15,074 bases of DNA from Thermaceae bacterium. GTDB taxonomy: Bacteria > Deinococcota > Deinococci > Deinococcales > Marinithermaceae. The translations under genes and the position numbers were made by a program. This document shows, piece after piece, positions 1-6,115 of this stretch (within the stretch, counting starts at the first letter, position 1; each line of letters opens with the position of its first letter). The notes under the pieces are model-generated. The model ran no database searches, was not told the DNA's origin, and worked only from the letters and a program-made list of their open reading frames with translations. The stretch spans positions 1-15,074 of the forward strand of contig JALSJG010000167.1 in assembly GCA_026989475.1 (NCBI GenBank), read 5' to 3'.

Positions 1-23
1 GTCCGCCCCGGGGCGCAATCCCT

Positions 24-29
24 TATCCT
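24..29 (+). promoter_or_regulatory. Putative leaderless -10 box of the first gene
   Basis: TATCCT fits the TAnnnT -10 pattern and ends 6 bases before the ATG at 36. No Shine-Dalgarno sequence lies between, so the transcript would start at or next to the start codon. Leaderless transcripts of this type are known in Deinococcota. The -35 region falls at or beyond the window edge and cannot be judged. Confidence 0.35.
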
Positions 30-35
30 CGGGGC

Positions 36-506
36 ATGGCCGCAATCGTGCTGGCCCTTTTTCTGGGCTTCTCCCTCCCGCCGGACGGCGAAGCCGGTGG
101 GGTGCTCTACTGCCCCGACGGGGTCTATCTGCTGAGCGAAAGCCCCCTCCCCTTGAAAGCCTTCCGCAAGGGGACCCTGCTCCGCCTCGCCCTCCCCTAC
201 CGCCGCCCGGAGTGGCGGCTTCGCGTGCGGTTTGTGTTTCAAAGGGGGCGGATGATCCGGGAAGTGCTCGAAGCGCCCCGGCCCTTCCCCAAAACCCAGA
301 TCGCGCTCATCGAGGTCTGCCTCGACGGCACGTGCACGGAAAAACCCAAACCCAGCTGGCAGACCCACTGGGACGAAAAAAGCCGCACCCTCTGGATCAA
401 CCTGACCTACCGGGGGCCCCTGAAACGGGCCGCGGTGCGCCTCACCTTCGGCGAAGGCGAGTGCGGGGGCTACCTCTATTACGAAAACGACGCCCTTCCC
501 TGGTAG
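36..506 (+). CDS. Small predicted secreted protein, unknown function
   Basis: This encodes 156 residues. A short hydrophobic N-terminus (residues 2-13) followed by an Ala-Gly-rich segment near residue 20 looks like a signal peptide, so the product is probably exported. The mature part has one Cys near residue 26, a C-x4-C pair near residues 95-100 and a further Cys near 143, and alternates charged and aromatic residues as in a beta-rich fold. I do not recognise a family. The ATG at 36 is chosen because a TAnnnT box sits 6 bases upstream and no better start follows. The gene ends just before the terminator of the opposing tRNA-Ala gene. Codon use (G/C third positions) agrees with a real gene; function is unknown. 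Confidence 0.7.
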   Translation: MAAIVLALFLGFSLPPDGEAGGVLYCPDGVYLLSESPLPLKAFRKGTLLRLALPYRRPEWRLRVRFVFQRGRMIREVLEAPRPFPKTQIALIEVCLDGTCTEKPKPSWQTHWDEKSRTLWINLTYRGPLKRAAVRLTFGEGECGGYLYYENDALPW

Positions 507-507
507 C

Positions 508-528
508 AAAAAAGGGCCCGAAGGCCCC
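508..528 (-). terminator. Rho-independent terminator of tRNA-Ala
   Basis: On the minus strand a GGGCC stem, a TTCG tetraloop and a GGCCC arm are followed directly by six T. This is a textbook intrinsic terminator, starting a few bases after the tRNA CCA end. On the plus strand no T-run follows the hairpin, so it serves the tRNA rather than the first gene. Confidence 0.85.
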
Positions 529-531
529 TCC

Positions 532-606
532 TGGTGGAGCCGGGGGGATTCGAACCCCCGACCTCCCGCTTGCAAGGCGGGTGCTCTCCCTCTGAGCTAC
601 GGCCCC
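532..606 (-). tRNA. tRNA-Ala (anticodon UGC), CCA encoded
   Basis: The 75-nt minus-strand sequence folds as a full cloverleaf: 7-bp acceptor stem, D stem GCTC/GAGC, 5-bp anticodon stem CCCGC/GCGGG around the loop CTTGCAA, T stem GGGGG/CCCCC with loop TTCGAAT, and an encoded CCA. The anticodon is TGC (alanine). The third acceptor pair is the G-U wobble that is the main identity element for alanyl-tRNA synthetase. The gene stands alone, with its own -10 box upstream and its own terminator downstream. Confidence 0.97.
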
Positions 607-619
607 GCGCCCCGGGGGC

Positions 620-625
620 ATTTTA
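620..625 (-). promoter_or_regulatory. Putative -10 box of the tRNA-Ala promoter
   Basis: The minus strand reads TAAAAT, ending 13 bases before the first tRNA base at 606. This would give a very short 5' leader for processing. I see no convincing -35 hexamer at 16-18 bases. Confidence 0.45.
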
Positions 626-828
626 CGGGGCTCAGCACGCGGATACCAGAGGGAAAGCACGCCAAGAGGCCAGAACCCGGAGTTCCCCGTACGCAACCCT
701 TCCTTGGACAGGAGACAGCCTGCCCGCTCCGGCGAGCGAGCACCCCCATTCCGGACGACCGACCTACCTGCCCTGGCTTTCTTCCGGCGAGCCCCCGCCC
801 ACCGGCACCCAGCCGCGATCGGCTCCTT

Positions 829-837
829 TGTTAGAAT
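829..837 (+). promoter_or_regulatory. Extended -10 promoter, leaderless start of the LuxR-type gene
   Basis: TGT followed by TAGAAT forms an extended -10 element ending 5 bases before the ATG at 843. No Shine-Dalgarno sequence fits in the gap, so a leaderless mRNA is expected. No good -35 is visible. The stretch 607-828 between the tRNA and this box shows no supported gene. Confidence 0.5.
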
Positions 838-842
838 AAGCC

Positions 843-1349
843 ATGTTCCCGTACGACCTCCGCCCGGAACCCTGGTACCGGGATATGGTTTGGGAAGCAC
901 TCGAAGGAAGGATCCGGACCCGGTTACGCGACCTGGTCCTGGACTGCCCCCCGGGGGTGCTGCTGCGGGAGGAGCTGACCCGGCGTCTCGCGGTCACGGC
1001 GGCCACCGGTCCCCTCTACCTCGCAGACGTGCTCGAGCGCGGACCCCGGGCCCTGATCGCCGGATGCCGGAGCATAGACGAGCTCGCCCGGGTTCTGCAA
1101 GCCCTTCCCGAGCCCGGCTCCGGCGAGCCGTTCTACCACGGTCCCGCGCTCGGCCGCCTGCCCCTCACCCGCGCCGAGCGCCGGCTGCTGCGCACCTATC
1201 TAACCGAGGACACGCTTGAAGCCGCGGCGGCCCGGGCGGGCATTCAAAAGAAGACCGCGGCCAACCGGATCGCCATGATCAAAGAAAAGCTGGGCGTCAA
1301 GACCCACGGCCAGTTGCTGCGCGCCTACTTCGGCGGCCCCGAAGCCTAA
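843..1349 (+). CDS. LuxR-type helix-turn-helix protein (putative regulator)
   Basis: This encodes 168 residues. The C-terminal part (about 108-163) fits the LuxR/GerE DNA-binding domain: it begins LTRAERRLL and ends in the recognition-helix and dimer-helix pattern KLGVKTHGQLLRA. The N-terminal ~100 residues are charged and helical. They do not look like a phospho-receiver domain, because the expected Asp/Asp/Lys pattern is absent, so the input signal is unknown. The gene converges on the ATPase gene at 1352: the stop codons are 2 bases apart with no terminator between them. Its position beside the cassette block suggests it could control it, but this is inference from position only. DNA-binding role is fairly sure, target is not. 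Confidence 0.75.
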   Translation: MFPYDLRPEPWYRDMVWEALEGRIRTRLRDLVLDCPPGVLLREELTRRLAVTAATGPLYLADVLERGPRALIAGCRSIDELARVLQALPEPGSGEPFYHGPALGRLPLTRAERRLLRTYLTEDTLEAAAARAGIQKKTAANRIAMIKEKLGVKTHGQLLRAYFGGPEA

Positions 1350-1351
1350 CC

Positions 1352-2011
1352 TTAAGCGACCCGTCCGTCCACCACCCGCACCACCCGGCCCGCGCGGGCG
1401 GCCACCTCGGGGTCGTGGGTGACGATCACCAGCGTGGCCCCGCCCTCCACGGCCGTTTCCAAAAGCTCCAGCACCACCCGCCCGCTCGCCCGGTCGAGGT
1501 TCCCCGTGGGCTCGTCGGCGAGGATCAGCCGCGGCTCGATGACCATCGCCCGGGCGATGGCCACCCGCTGCTCCTCGCCCCCCGAAAGCTCGCTCGGGTA
1601 ATGCTCGGCACGGTCGGCAAGGCCCACCCGCTCCAGCATCGCCAGGGCGCGCTCCCGCTGCTCGCGCCTGGGCCGGCGCTGGTAGTGCAGGGGAAGGGCC
1701 ACGTTCTGCCACGCCTTGAGCTGGGGAACCAGGTTGAAGGCCTGGAAGACGAAGCCGATCGTCCGCCCCCGCAGGCGCGAGCGCTCGGCGTCCGTAAGCC
1801 GGGCCGTCTCCTCCCCAAAGAGCCGAACGCTACCCGAGGTGGGCTCCTCCATCAGTCCGATCAAGTAAAGCAGTGTGCTCTTCCCCGCCCCCGAAGGCCC
1901 CACCAGGGCCACGTGTTCCCCCTCCTCGATGCAAAGGTCCACCCCCCGGAGCGCGGGCACCTCCACCCGCCCCTTGCGGTAGGTCTTGGTAACGCCCTGC
2001 AGCTCGATCAA
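1352..2011 (-). CDS. ABC transporter ATPase, MacB/LolD-like (cassette 1)
   Basis: This encodes 219 residues from a TTG start preceded by a GGAAAGGGGG ribosome site. The open frame runs further upstream, but that part overlaps the permease end and has no family similarity. All ABC motifs are present: Walker A GPSGAGKST (38-46), Q-loop FVFQ (87-90), signature LSGGEEQR (142-149), Walker B LILADEP (162-168) with D-loop GNLD, and the H-loop His199. Length and motifs fit ATPases that drive MacB, LolCDE or bacteriocin-type FtsX permeases at the inner membrane. It follows its permease by 23 bases. It is identical to the second ATPase (7638-8303) except for the last few residues. The substrate cannot be read from the sequence. 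Confidence 0.93.
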   Translation of the reverse strand: MIELQGVTKTYRKGRVEVPALRGVDLCIEEGEHVALVGPSGAGKSTLLYLIGLMEEPTSGSVRLFGEETARLTDAERSRLRGRTIGFVFQAFNLVPQLKAWQNVALPLHYQRRPRREQRERALAMLERVGLADRAEHYPSELSGGEEQRVAIARAMVIEPRLILADEPTGNLDRASGRVVLELLETAVEGGATLVIVTHDPEVAARAGRVVRVVDGRVA

Positions 2012-2127
2012 GCTGCCCCCTTTCCCGCCCCGCCTCACTCCATCCGCATCGCCTCCGCCGGCGGGCGGCGCACCGCCCGCCAGGCGGGCAGGGCCGCGGC
2101 CAGGGCGGCGAGCAGGGGGGCGGCGAG
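1362..2127 (-). repeat. 766-bp perfect direct repeat, copy 1
   Basis: Read by eye against 7654-8419 (offset 6292), I find no mismatch. The repeat covers almost the whole ATPase gene, the 23-base gap and about the last 30 codons of the permease. Outside it the two permease genes are clearly diverged. This indicates recent duplication or gene conversion. Confidence 0.9.
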
Positions 2128-4287
2128 GACCACCGCAACGACCGCGACCCAAGAAAAGGCCCAGGTGACCTCATGCGCCCTGACCACCGCGTACGCCGCC
2201 CCCGCCCCCGCCAGCGCGCCTGCCACGCCGGAAAGCAGCGCGCCCGCCGCCATGGGCGCGAGCAGCTCGTAGAACAACCGCCCTCGCGTGGCGCCGAGGG
2301 CGCGGCGAATCCCCAGCTCGCGAAACCGCTTCTCGGTGTCCACCATCGCCTGCGCCGTGATCCCGGCCACGGCGAGCGCCAGCATCACCAGGGCCAGCAT
2401 CCGGTAGGCGGCCGCCAGCCGGTCCATCACCGCCCGCACCGGGGGTTCGAGGTCGTCCCTCACCAGGGGTTCCACCGGGCGGAATCCGGGTTCGGGGTGG
2501 CGCTCGGTCAAAAACCGCGCCACCTCGTCGAACACGCGTTCGCTCGCGCCGGGCTTGCGCTCGACCAGGATCTCGGCCCGGGCCCCGGGAAGGGTGCGCC
2601 GCAGCTCCTGGCGCGGCAGCAGAATCTGATCGTCTGAGGGCGCGCCTGGCGCGTCCTGCTCCGCGGACGCATACACGCCCACGACCGTCCATTGGCGGCC
2701 CAGGGCCTTGACCCTCTGGCCGAGGGCCCGCTCAAGATCCTGGAACAGGTACTCGGCGAGCCGGCGGCCGAGGGCGACCTCGCCGGACCCTGGTTCGGGC
2801 CAGCGGCCCAGGAGGAGGCGGGGTCCGGCCAGCTCGAGATAGGGCCCCTCGAAGGCGCGCACGAAGACGCGCAGATTGCTGCCGGGCTCTGCGAATTCGT
2901 GAAGCCGGTAATTCTCGACGTAAGCGGTACGCTCCAGCCGTTCGGCCAGGGGCGAGTTCAGCAGCGCCGTGTAGTCGGCGTGCTTGAGCGGGATGGTGCC
3001 ACGGGGGTCCGTGAGCGAGTGGCGGCCGAGAAAAAGGAAGGAGGTATAGATCGCCGTCCGGTTGGAGATCTCACCGACCATCCGGCGCGCGTGCACCTGG
3101 GCGGAATGGGAGATACCCAGCTGCGCCCCGAAGGCGGCCAGCGCCAGCGCCAGCCCCGCGAAGGCGAGCCCCAGCCGCCGGCGGGGCAGGCTGGCCGCGG
3201 CGCCCCGCAGGGCCTCCGCCGGAGGCCGGGCCGCCGCCCACCGAGCGGCCGGATGGGCCGAGGCCAGCGTGAGCAGCACGAGCCCGAGCCCCACCCCGGC
3301 GACGCTCAAGAAGGTAGGGCTCGCGTCCAGACCGGTTTCCCCCGCGAACCAGCGGGAAAGGCCCGAGGCGAGGCCGAACCCTAGCAGCAGTCCCGCCGCC
3401 GCCCAGAACAGCGAGGCAGCGAGCATCTCGCGCCGCAGATCGGCCGCCGAGGCCCCCACGGCGCGCCGGATACCCAGCTCGCGGATGCGCTCGAGCGCCC
3501 GGGCGAGGCTGTAGGCCGACAGGTTGGTCGCGGCGGCGAGCAGCACCGCGAGCAAACCCCAAAGCAGGGCCCCGCCCAGCACCTCGCGCAGCCGCCGGCG
3601 CAGCTCCAGGCCGTAGAGGTTCGCGAGCGGCTGCACCATGTAGGGATACTTGCGTTCTGCGAGCCAGCGCTCCAGAAGCGGCCGGGCCGCCTGGAGCGCG
3701 TCCTCGCTGGCGAACTCCAGGTAGGCCTCCATCGGCACCGTAAGCCCCATCAGGTCGTAGGGCACGAAGACGGTTCCGTCGGCGTAGAGGTCGGGCCCGC
3801 CCCGCTCCGAGAGCGGCGCCAGCACGCCCACCACCTCCACCTCGTAGCCGAACACCTCGATGCGCCGGCCCAGCAGGTTGGCGTGGTCGTGCCCGACCAC
3901 GGCCGCCCGTTCGCCCATGGAGAAAGCCCGCCCTTCGGCGAGTGGGTAGCGGCGGACGGAAAAGTACTCCGGGGTAACCAGTTTGCTGTAGTAGCTGAAG
4001 CGGTTGGGGGATTTTCCCCCGCCCGCGAGGAGCGCAAGCCGCTCGAAGCCGTCCAGGCTTCGCGCGAACTCCGCAAGGTCCACCTCGAAGTCGGGGGTTA
4101 CGATCACGCCCCTGCGCGACCAGTCGCGCTCAAGCAGCAGCACGTCCCGGCCCACCACCTGCATGAGGCTTGCGAGCTCCGCCTGCCCGTGCTGGTAGGC
4201 GGCGAGCCCGACCAGCAACAAAGCGGCCGTCAGCGCCGTGGAAACCAGCGCCACAGCAGCCTGCAACCCTCGCACCCGTGCGGCCAT
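2035..4287 (-). CDS. FtsX/MacB-type ABC permease, eight predicted helices (cassette 1)
   Basis: This encodes 750 residues. One N-terminal helix (about 10-30) is followed by a ~200-residue extracytoplasmic domain of MacB periplasmic-core type, then three helices (about 237-262, 290-312, 328-345). A fifth helix (371-390), a second ~230-residue outer domain and three last helices (624-648, 678-702, 710-735) repeat this layout. Each half carries the FtsX signature: LGIRRAVGAS at 271-280 and LGIRRALGAT at 658-667. The protein is therefore a tandem fusion of two FtsX-like halves and could form the whole membrane channel on its own. It starts 6 bases after the full reading frame of the partner gene and precedes its ATPase by 23 bases. 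MacB-like pumps move peptides or lipoproteins through the periplasm; the substrate here is inferred to be the cysteine-rich peptide. Confidence 0.9.
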   Translation of the reverse strand: MAARVRGLQAAVALVSTALTAALLLVGLAAYQHGQAELASLMQVVGRDVLLLERDWSRRGVIVTPDFEVDLAEFARSLDGFERLALLAGGGKSPNRFSYYSKLVTPEYFSVRRYPLAEGRAFSMGERAAVVGHDHANLLGRRIEVFGYEVEVVGVLAPLSERGGPDLYADGTVFVPYDLMGLTVPMEAYLEFASEDALQAARPLLERWLAERKYPYMVQPLANLYGLELRRRLREVLGGALLWGLLAVLLAAATNLSAYSLARALERIRELGIRRAVGASAADLRREMLAASLFWAAAGLLLGFGLASGLSRWFAGETGLDASPTFLSVAGVGLGLVLLTLASAHPAARWAAARPPAEALRGAAASLPRRRLGLAFAGLALALAAFGAQLGISHSAQVHARRMVGEISNRTAIYTSFLFLGRHSLTDPRGTIPLKHADYTALLNSPLAERLERTAYVENYRLHEFAEPGSNLRVFVRAFEGPYLELAGPRLLLGRWPEPGSGEVALGRRLAEYLFQDLERALGQRVKALGRQWTVVGVYASAEQDAPGAPSDDQILLPRQELRRTLPGARAEILVERKPGASERVFDEVARFLTERHPEPGFRPVEPLVRDDLEPPVRAVMDRLAAAYRMLALVMLALAVAGITAQAMVDTEKRFRELGIRRALGATRGRLFYELLAPMAAGALLSGVAGALAGAGAAYAVVRAHEVTWAFSWVAVVAVVLAAPLLAALAAALPAWRAVRRPPAEAMRME

Positions 4288-4293
4288 GAGACC

Positions 4294-5397
4294 CTACCGA
4301 ATCTTTAGATATTCCGGGAATGCCTCGAGCGGCAGATAGCGGCCGCCCATGGGCTTCTTCTTCGCTAGGTAGAAGCTCAAGCATTCGACCCGGCCGTCGG
4401 CGCGGACCAGGCAGGGGAAGCTGGACGCCTCCCGGAAGCGGACCAGACCGGCCGCGTCGAGCTGCAGGAAGGTTCAGCCGGGGAAGGCAGCGCGCATCTT
4501 CTCGAGGGCGCCCGAGGCGGCGCTGCTCCCGAGCTCGCGAATGACCGCTTCCGGTGGAAGGAGCCCGACGGGCTTTACCCCCGCCTCCTGGAGGTAGGGG
4601 CTCAGCCGCTCGATCAGGTAACGCCCGCGCGCTCCGATGTGCCCGCTTGGGAACTCCTGGTAGTCCACCACGTTCCCCTGCTCGTCCCGCACGATTCGGG
4701 GCCGTTCCAGCGGCGCCTCGCCCTCGGGGGCCTCCCACTCCAGTCCCGTGAGCCACATCAGGAAAACCGGGGGCTCCAGATCTTCAGGAAGATCGGCCCG
4801 GGCGTCCGGCGCGAGCAGCGCGACCGGCGGGTACAGCAGGGGACGGCCCTTTACGAATCGCTCCACGTCTCCGAGCACGATGCGGCCGACCTCCGGCCGG
4901 CCCACCTCGGGGAAGGGAAACTGGAAGTACGAGTGCGCAAGAACGCCGTCCCGATAGAGATACAGCCCCGTCGCGTAGGCGTAATCGCGGGCGCGGTCGG
5001 GATCGTCCACGGTACCGCAGGGAATCAGGACTTGCTTCACGCCCCCCACTTCCAGCTCGCTGCCCCACACGACCGCGTCCTGCGCGCTCAGCAGCACGTA
5101 GACCGGCAGCAGCTCCGCAAGGCGGGCGTGGAGCTGGGACCGGAAATAGTCGTCGTACACGCCACGCGCGATCGCATCGCCACGCGCGTAGCCGTCGTAG
5201 TCCACCACCAGGAGCGCAAATGAGCCCTCGCCGGGCAGCTCGACCCGGTTCAGGTCGGCATCGTAGACGCAAGGGGGTGTGGAAGGAGGCCAGGGCCATA
5301 GAGTTCCGGGTCTCGTCTCGAACCAAAACGCCCAAACGGGAAGGCAAAGCCATACCGAGAGTAGTATGAATGCCAACCTGAAAAACCTAAGATTCAT
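4294..5397 (-). pseudogene. Partner protein (a), interrupted by an in-frame UGA at codon 308
   Basis: The frame starts at the ATG at 5397, behind an AAGGAG ribosome site, with a clear signal peptide (residues 1-24). It runs 307 codons to TGA at 4474-4476, then continues open in the same frame for 59 codons to TAG at 4294. The 59 codons still align with the C-termini of the three paralogues in this window: RFREASSFPCLVRADGRVEC here matches FRELLPIWAVVIDEGAVRT in d. The TGA falls exactly where the paralogues have Trp (FPYWNF, WPDWRF, FPDWHF), so a TGG to TGA change is the simplest cause. Cys43 and Cys127 match two Cys conserved in the family. It sits between peptide P1 (32 bases) and the permease (6 bases). 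The truncated 307-residue form may still be made. I do not recognise the family outside this window. Confidence 0.75.
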
Positions 5398-5429
5398 CCC
5401 CGGTCTCCTTATCCAGACGCACATACAGA

Positions 5430-5726
5430 TTAACAGAGGCGAGTCCAGTAACAGTTGCCGCATTCCCACCGTTCCCAACAACGCACGATAAAGCCTAGTA
5501 TGTACTGGCAATAAGTACATTTGTAGCAGTCACGAACTTGTGGACCACACGGTTCACACGGATGCTTCCAGCAACCCATTTTTCTGATGCCCGAGTACGT
5601 TTGTGGCTGGGCGGTGGCGGCATACGTGCCAACCACCGAGCCCGTTCCGATCACAAGCAAGGACAGTGCCGGTAGCGGCTTCGCAGCCCCGGGCAAAGAC
5701 GAGCACCGCCTTGCCCCGCTCGACAC
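5430..5726 (-). CDS. Small secreted cysteine-rich peptide P1, 5' end rebuilt
   Basis: The sure part is the C-terminal ~50 residues with ten Cys spaced C-x4-C-x2-C-x6-C-x2-C-x2-C-x9-C-x5-C-x2-C-x5-C, ending in Cys. The first five and the C-x2-C...C ending match peptides P2 and P3. Before it lies a hydrophobic, signal-like stretch, PALSLLVIGTGSVVGTYAAT. The start is uncertain: upstream of PALSLL the DNA is a 5' fragment of the thioredoxin gene read in another frame, so the original start is lost. A GTG at 5726 behind a G-rich stretch would give a 98-residue product with an Arg-rich N-terminus; TTG codons are alternatives. Partner gene a follows after 32 bases. The peptide may be unexpressed if no start works. 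Function unknown; a secreted bacteriocin-like or metal-binding peptide is inferred. Confidence 0.6.
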   Translation of the reverse strand: MSSGARRCSSLPGAAKPLPALSLLVIGTGSVVGTYAATAQPQTYSGIRKMGCWKHPCEPCGPQVRDCYKCTYCQYILGFIVRCWERWECGNCYWTRLC

Positions 5727-5799
5727 CCAGCCCCCAGGGAGCAACCTGGGCGGAGATCAAGGACGCGAGCAGCAGAGCCGCTACGGTACCGTGCTGCAT
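5673..5799 (-). pseudogene. 5' fragment of the secreted thioredoxin-fold gene
   Basis: From the ATG at 5799 this matches the first ~42 codons of the thioredoxin-fold gene at 12963-13676: signal peptide, then APWGLGVERGKAVLVFAR. Similarity stops abruptly at 5673. The frame then runs on without similarity to a stop at 5554 and is out of frame with the P1 peptide that follows. It looks like the remnant left when a deletion fused the start of the thioredoxin gene to the P1 gene. Its promoter region is also kept. Confidence 0.8.
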
Positions 5800-5809
5800 G
5801 ATTGGGCTG

Positions 5810-5838
5810 ATTTTCGTTCGGAGTTCAGGGAAATGCAA
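5810..5838 (-). promoter_or_regulatory. Putative promoter for the P1 cassette
   Basis: On the minus strand -35 TTGCAT (5833-5838) and -10 GAAAAT (5810-5815) are 17 bases apart. Both boxes and the spacer are the same as upstream of the intact thioredoxin gene. The -10 ends 10 bases before the ATG at 5799, so the mRNA would have almost no leader. Confidence 0.4.
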
Positions 5839-5853
5839 GGGAAAATCTCCCGG

Positions 5854-5868
5854 ATCTTGCGGGAAGAT
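5854..5868 (-). promoter_or_regulatory. Palindrome upstream of the P1-cassette promoter (possible operator)
   Basis: ATCTT and AAGAT flank a 5-base centre, 15 bases upstream of the -35 box. The copy before the thioredoxin gene is GTCTT/AAGAC: both outer bases differ between copies, yet the symmetry is kept. That position relative to the promoter would suit an activator. Confidence 0.35.
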
Positions 5869-5881
5869 TTCCCGGATTCAC

Positions 5882-6115
5882 GGAGAGGCCACCGATCACA
5901 ACCCGGAAGCTTCGCGTTCATTGCCCGACACGCCGCTGCGATGCCCGGGGTTCGAGGACCTTGGCCGTGGTATCGGATGCGGTCAATCGGCGCCCATGAT
6001 CACCGGCTAGAGGGCCATGGTATCGCCAAAACGAACCCCTGCTACTGGGCGGCGCTCTTCAGGTGGGGAAAAGCCGCTGGCTTGCAATCCTAAGGTGGCA
6101 GCCTTCCTTTCGTGG
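5882..6115. other. Intergenic stretch with no recognised gene
   Basis: This lies between the end of partner gene b and the thioredoxin fragment. I see no reading frame with family similarity, no RNA gene and no clear terminator. It may be remnant DNA from the cassette rearrangements. Confidence 0.5.

Larger units (their letters stand above)
5673..5881 (-). repeat. Direct repeat of the thioredoxin-gene start and promoter, copy 1
   Basis: It matches 13550-13758 (offset 7877), with about nine in ten bases equal by eye. It contains the first ~42 codons, the -10 and -35 boxes and the upstream palindrome. The divergence is clearly higher than in the ATPase repeat, so the two duplications differ in age or one was homogenised later. 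Confidence 0.85.

Noticed and set aside
442..900. Open frames across the tRNA-Ala gene on both strands
   Set aside because: They run through a complete tRNA and its terminator and show no protein similarity.
2012..2152. Longer ATPase reading from an upstream start
   Set aside because: The extra residues overlap the permease 3' end in another frame and do not resemble ABC ATPases. The TTG at 2011 has a strong ribosome site and gives the normal length.
1415..3384. Long plus-strand open frames opposite the ATPase and permeases
   Set aside because: They are frame shadows caused by high GC; no family similarity, and the same shadows recur in the identical repeat.
4474..4476. Selenocysteine at the UGA in partner a
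   Set aside because: The paralogues have Trp, not Cys, at this site, and I did not make out a convincing SECIS-type hairpin right after it. A TGG to TGA change explains it better.
5882..6115. Insertion sequence or transposase remnant
   Set aside because: I found no transposase-like frame, terminal inverted repeats or target duplication here or elsewhere in the window. The duplications look recombination-born.
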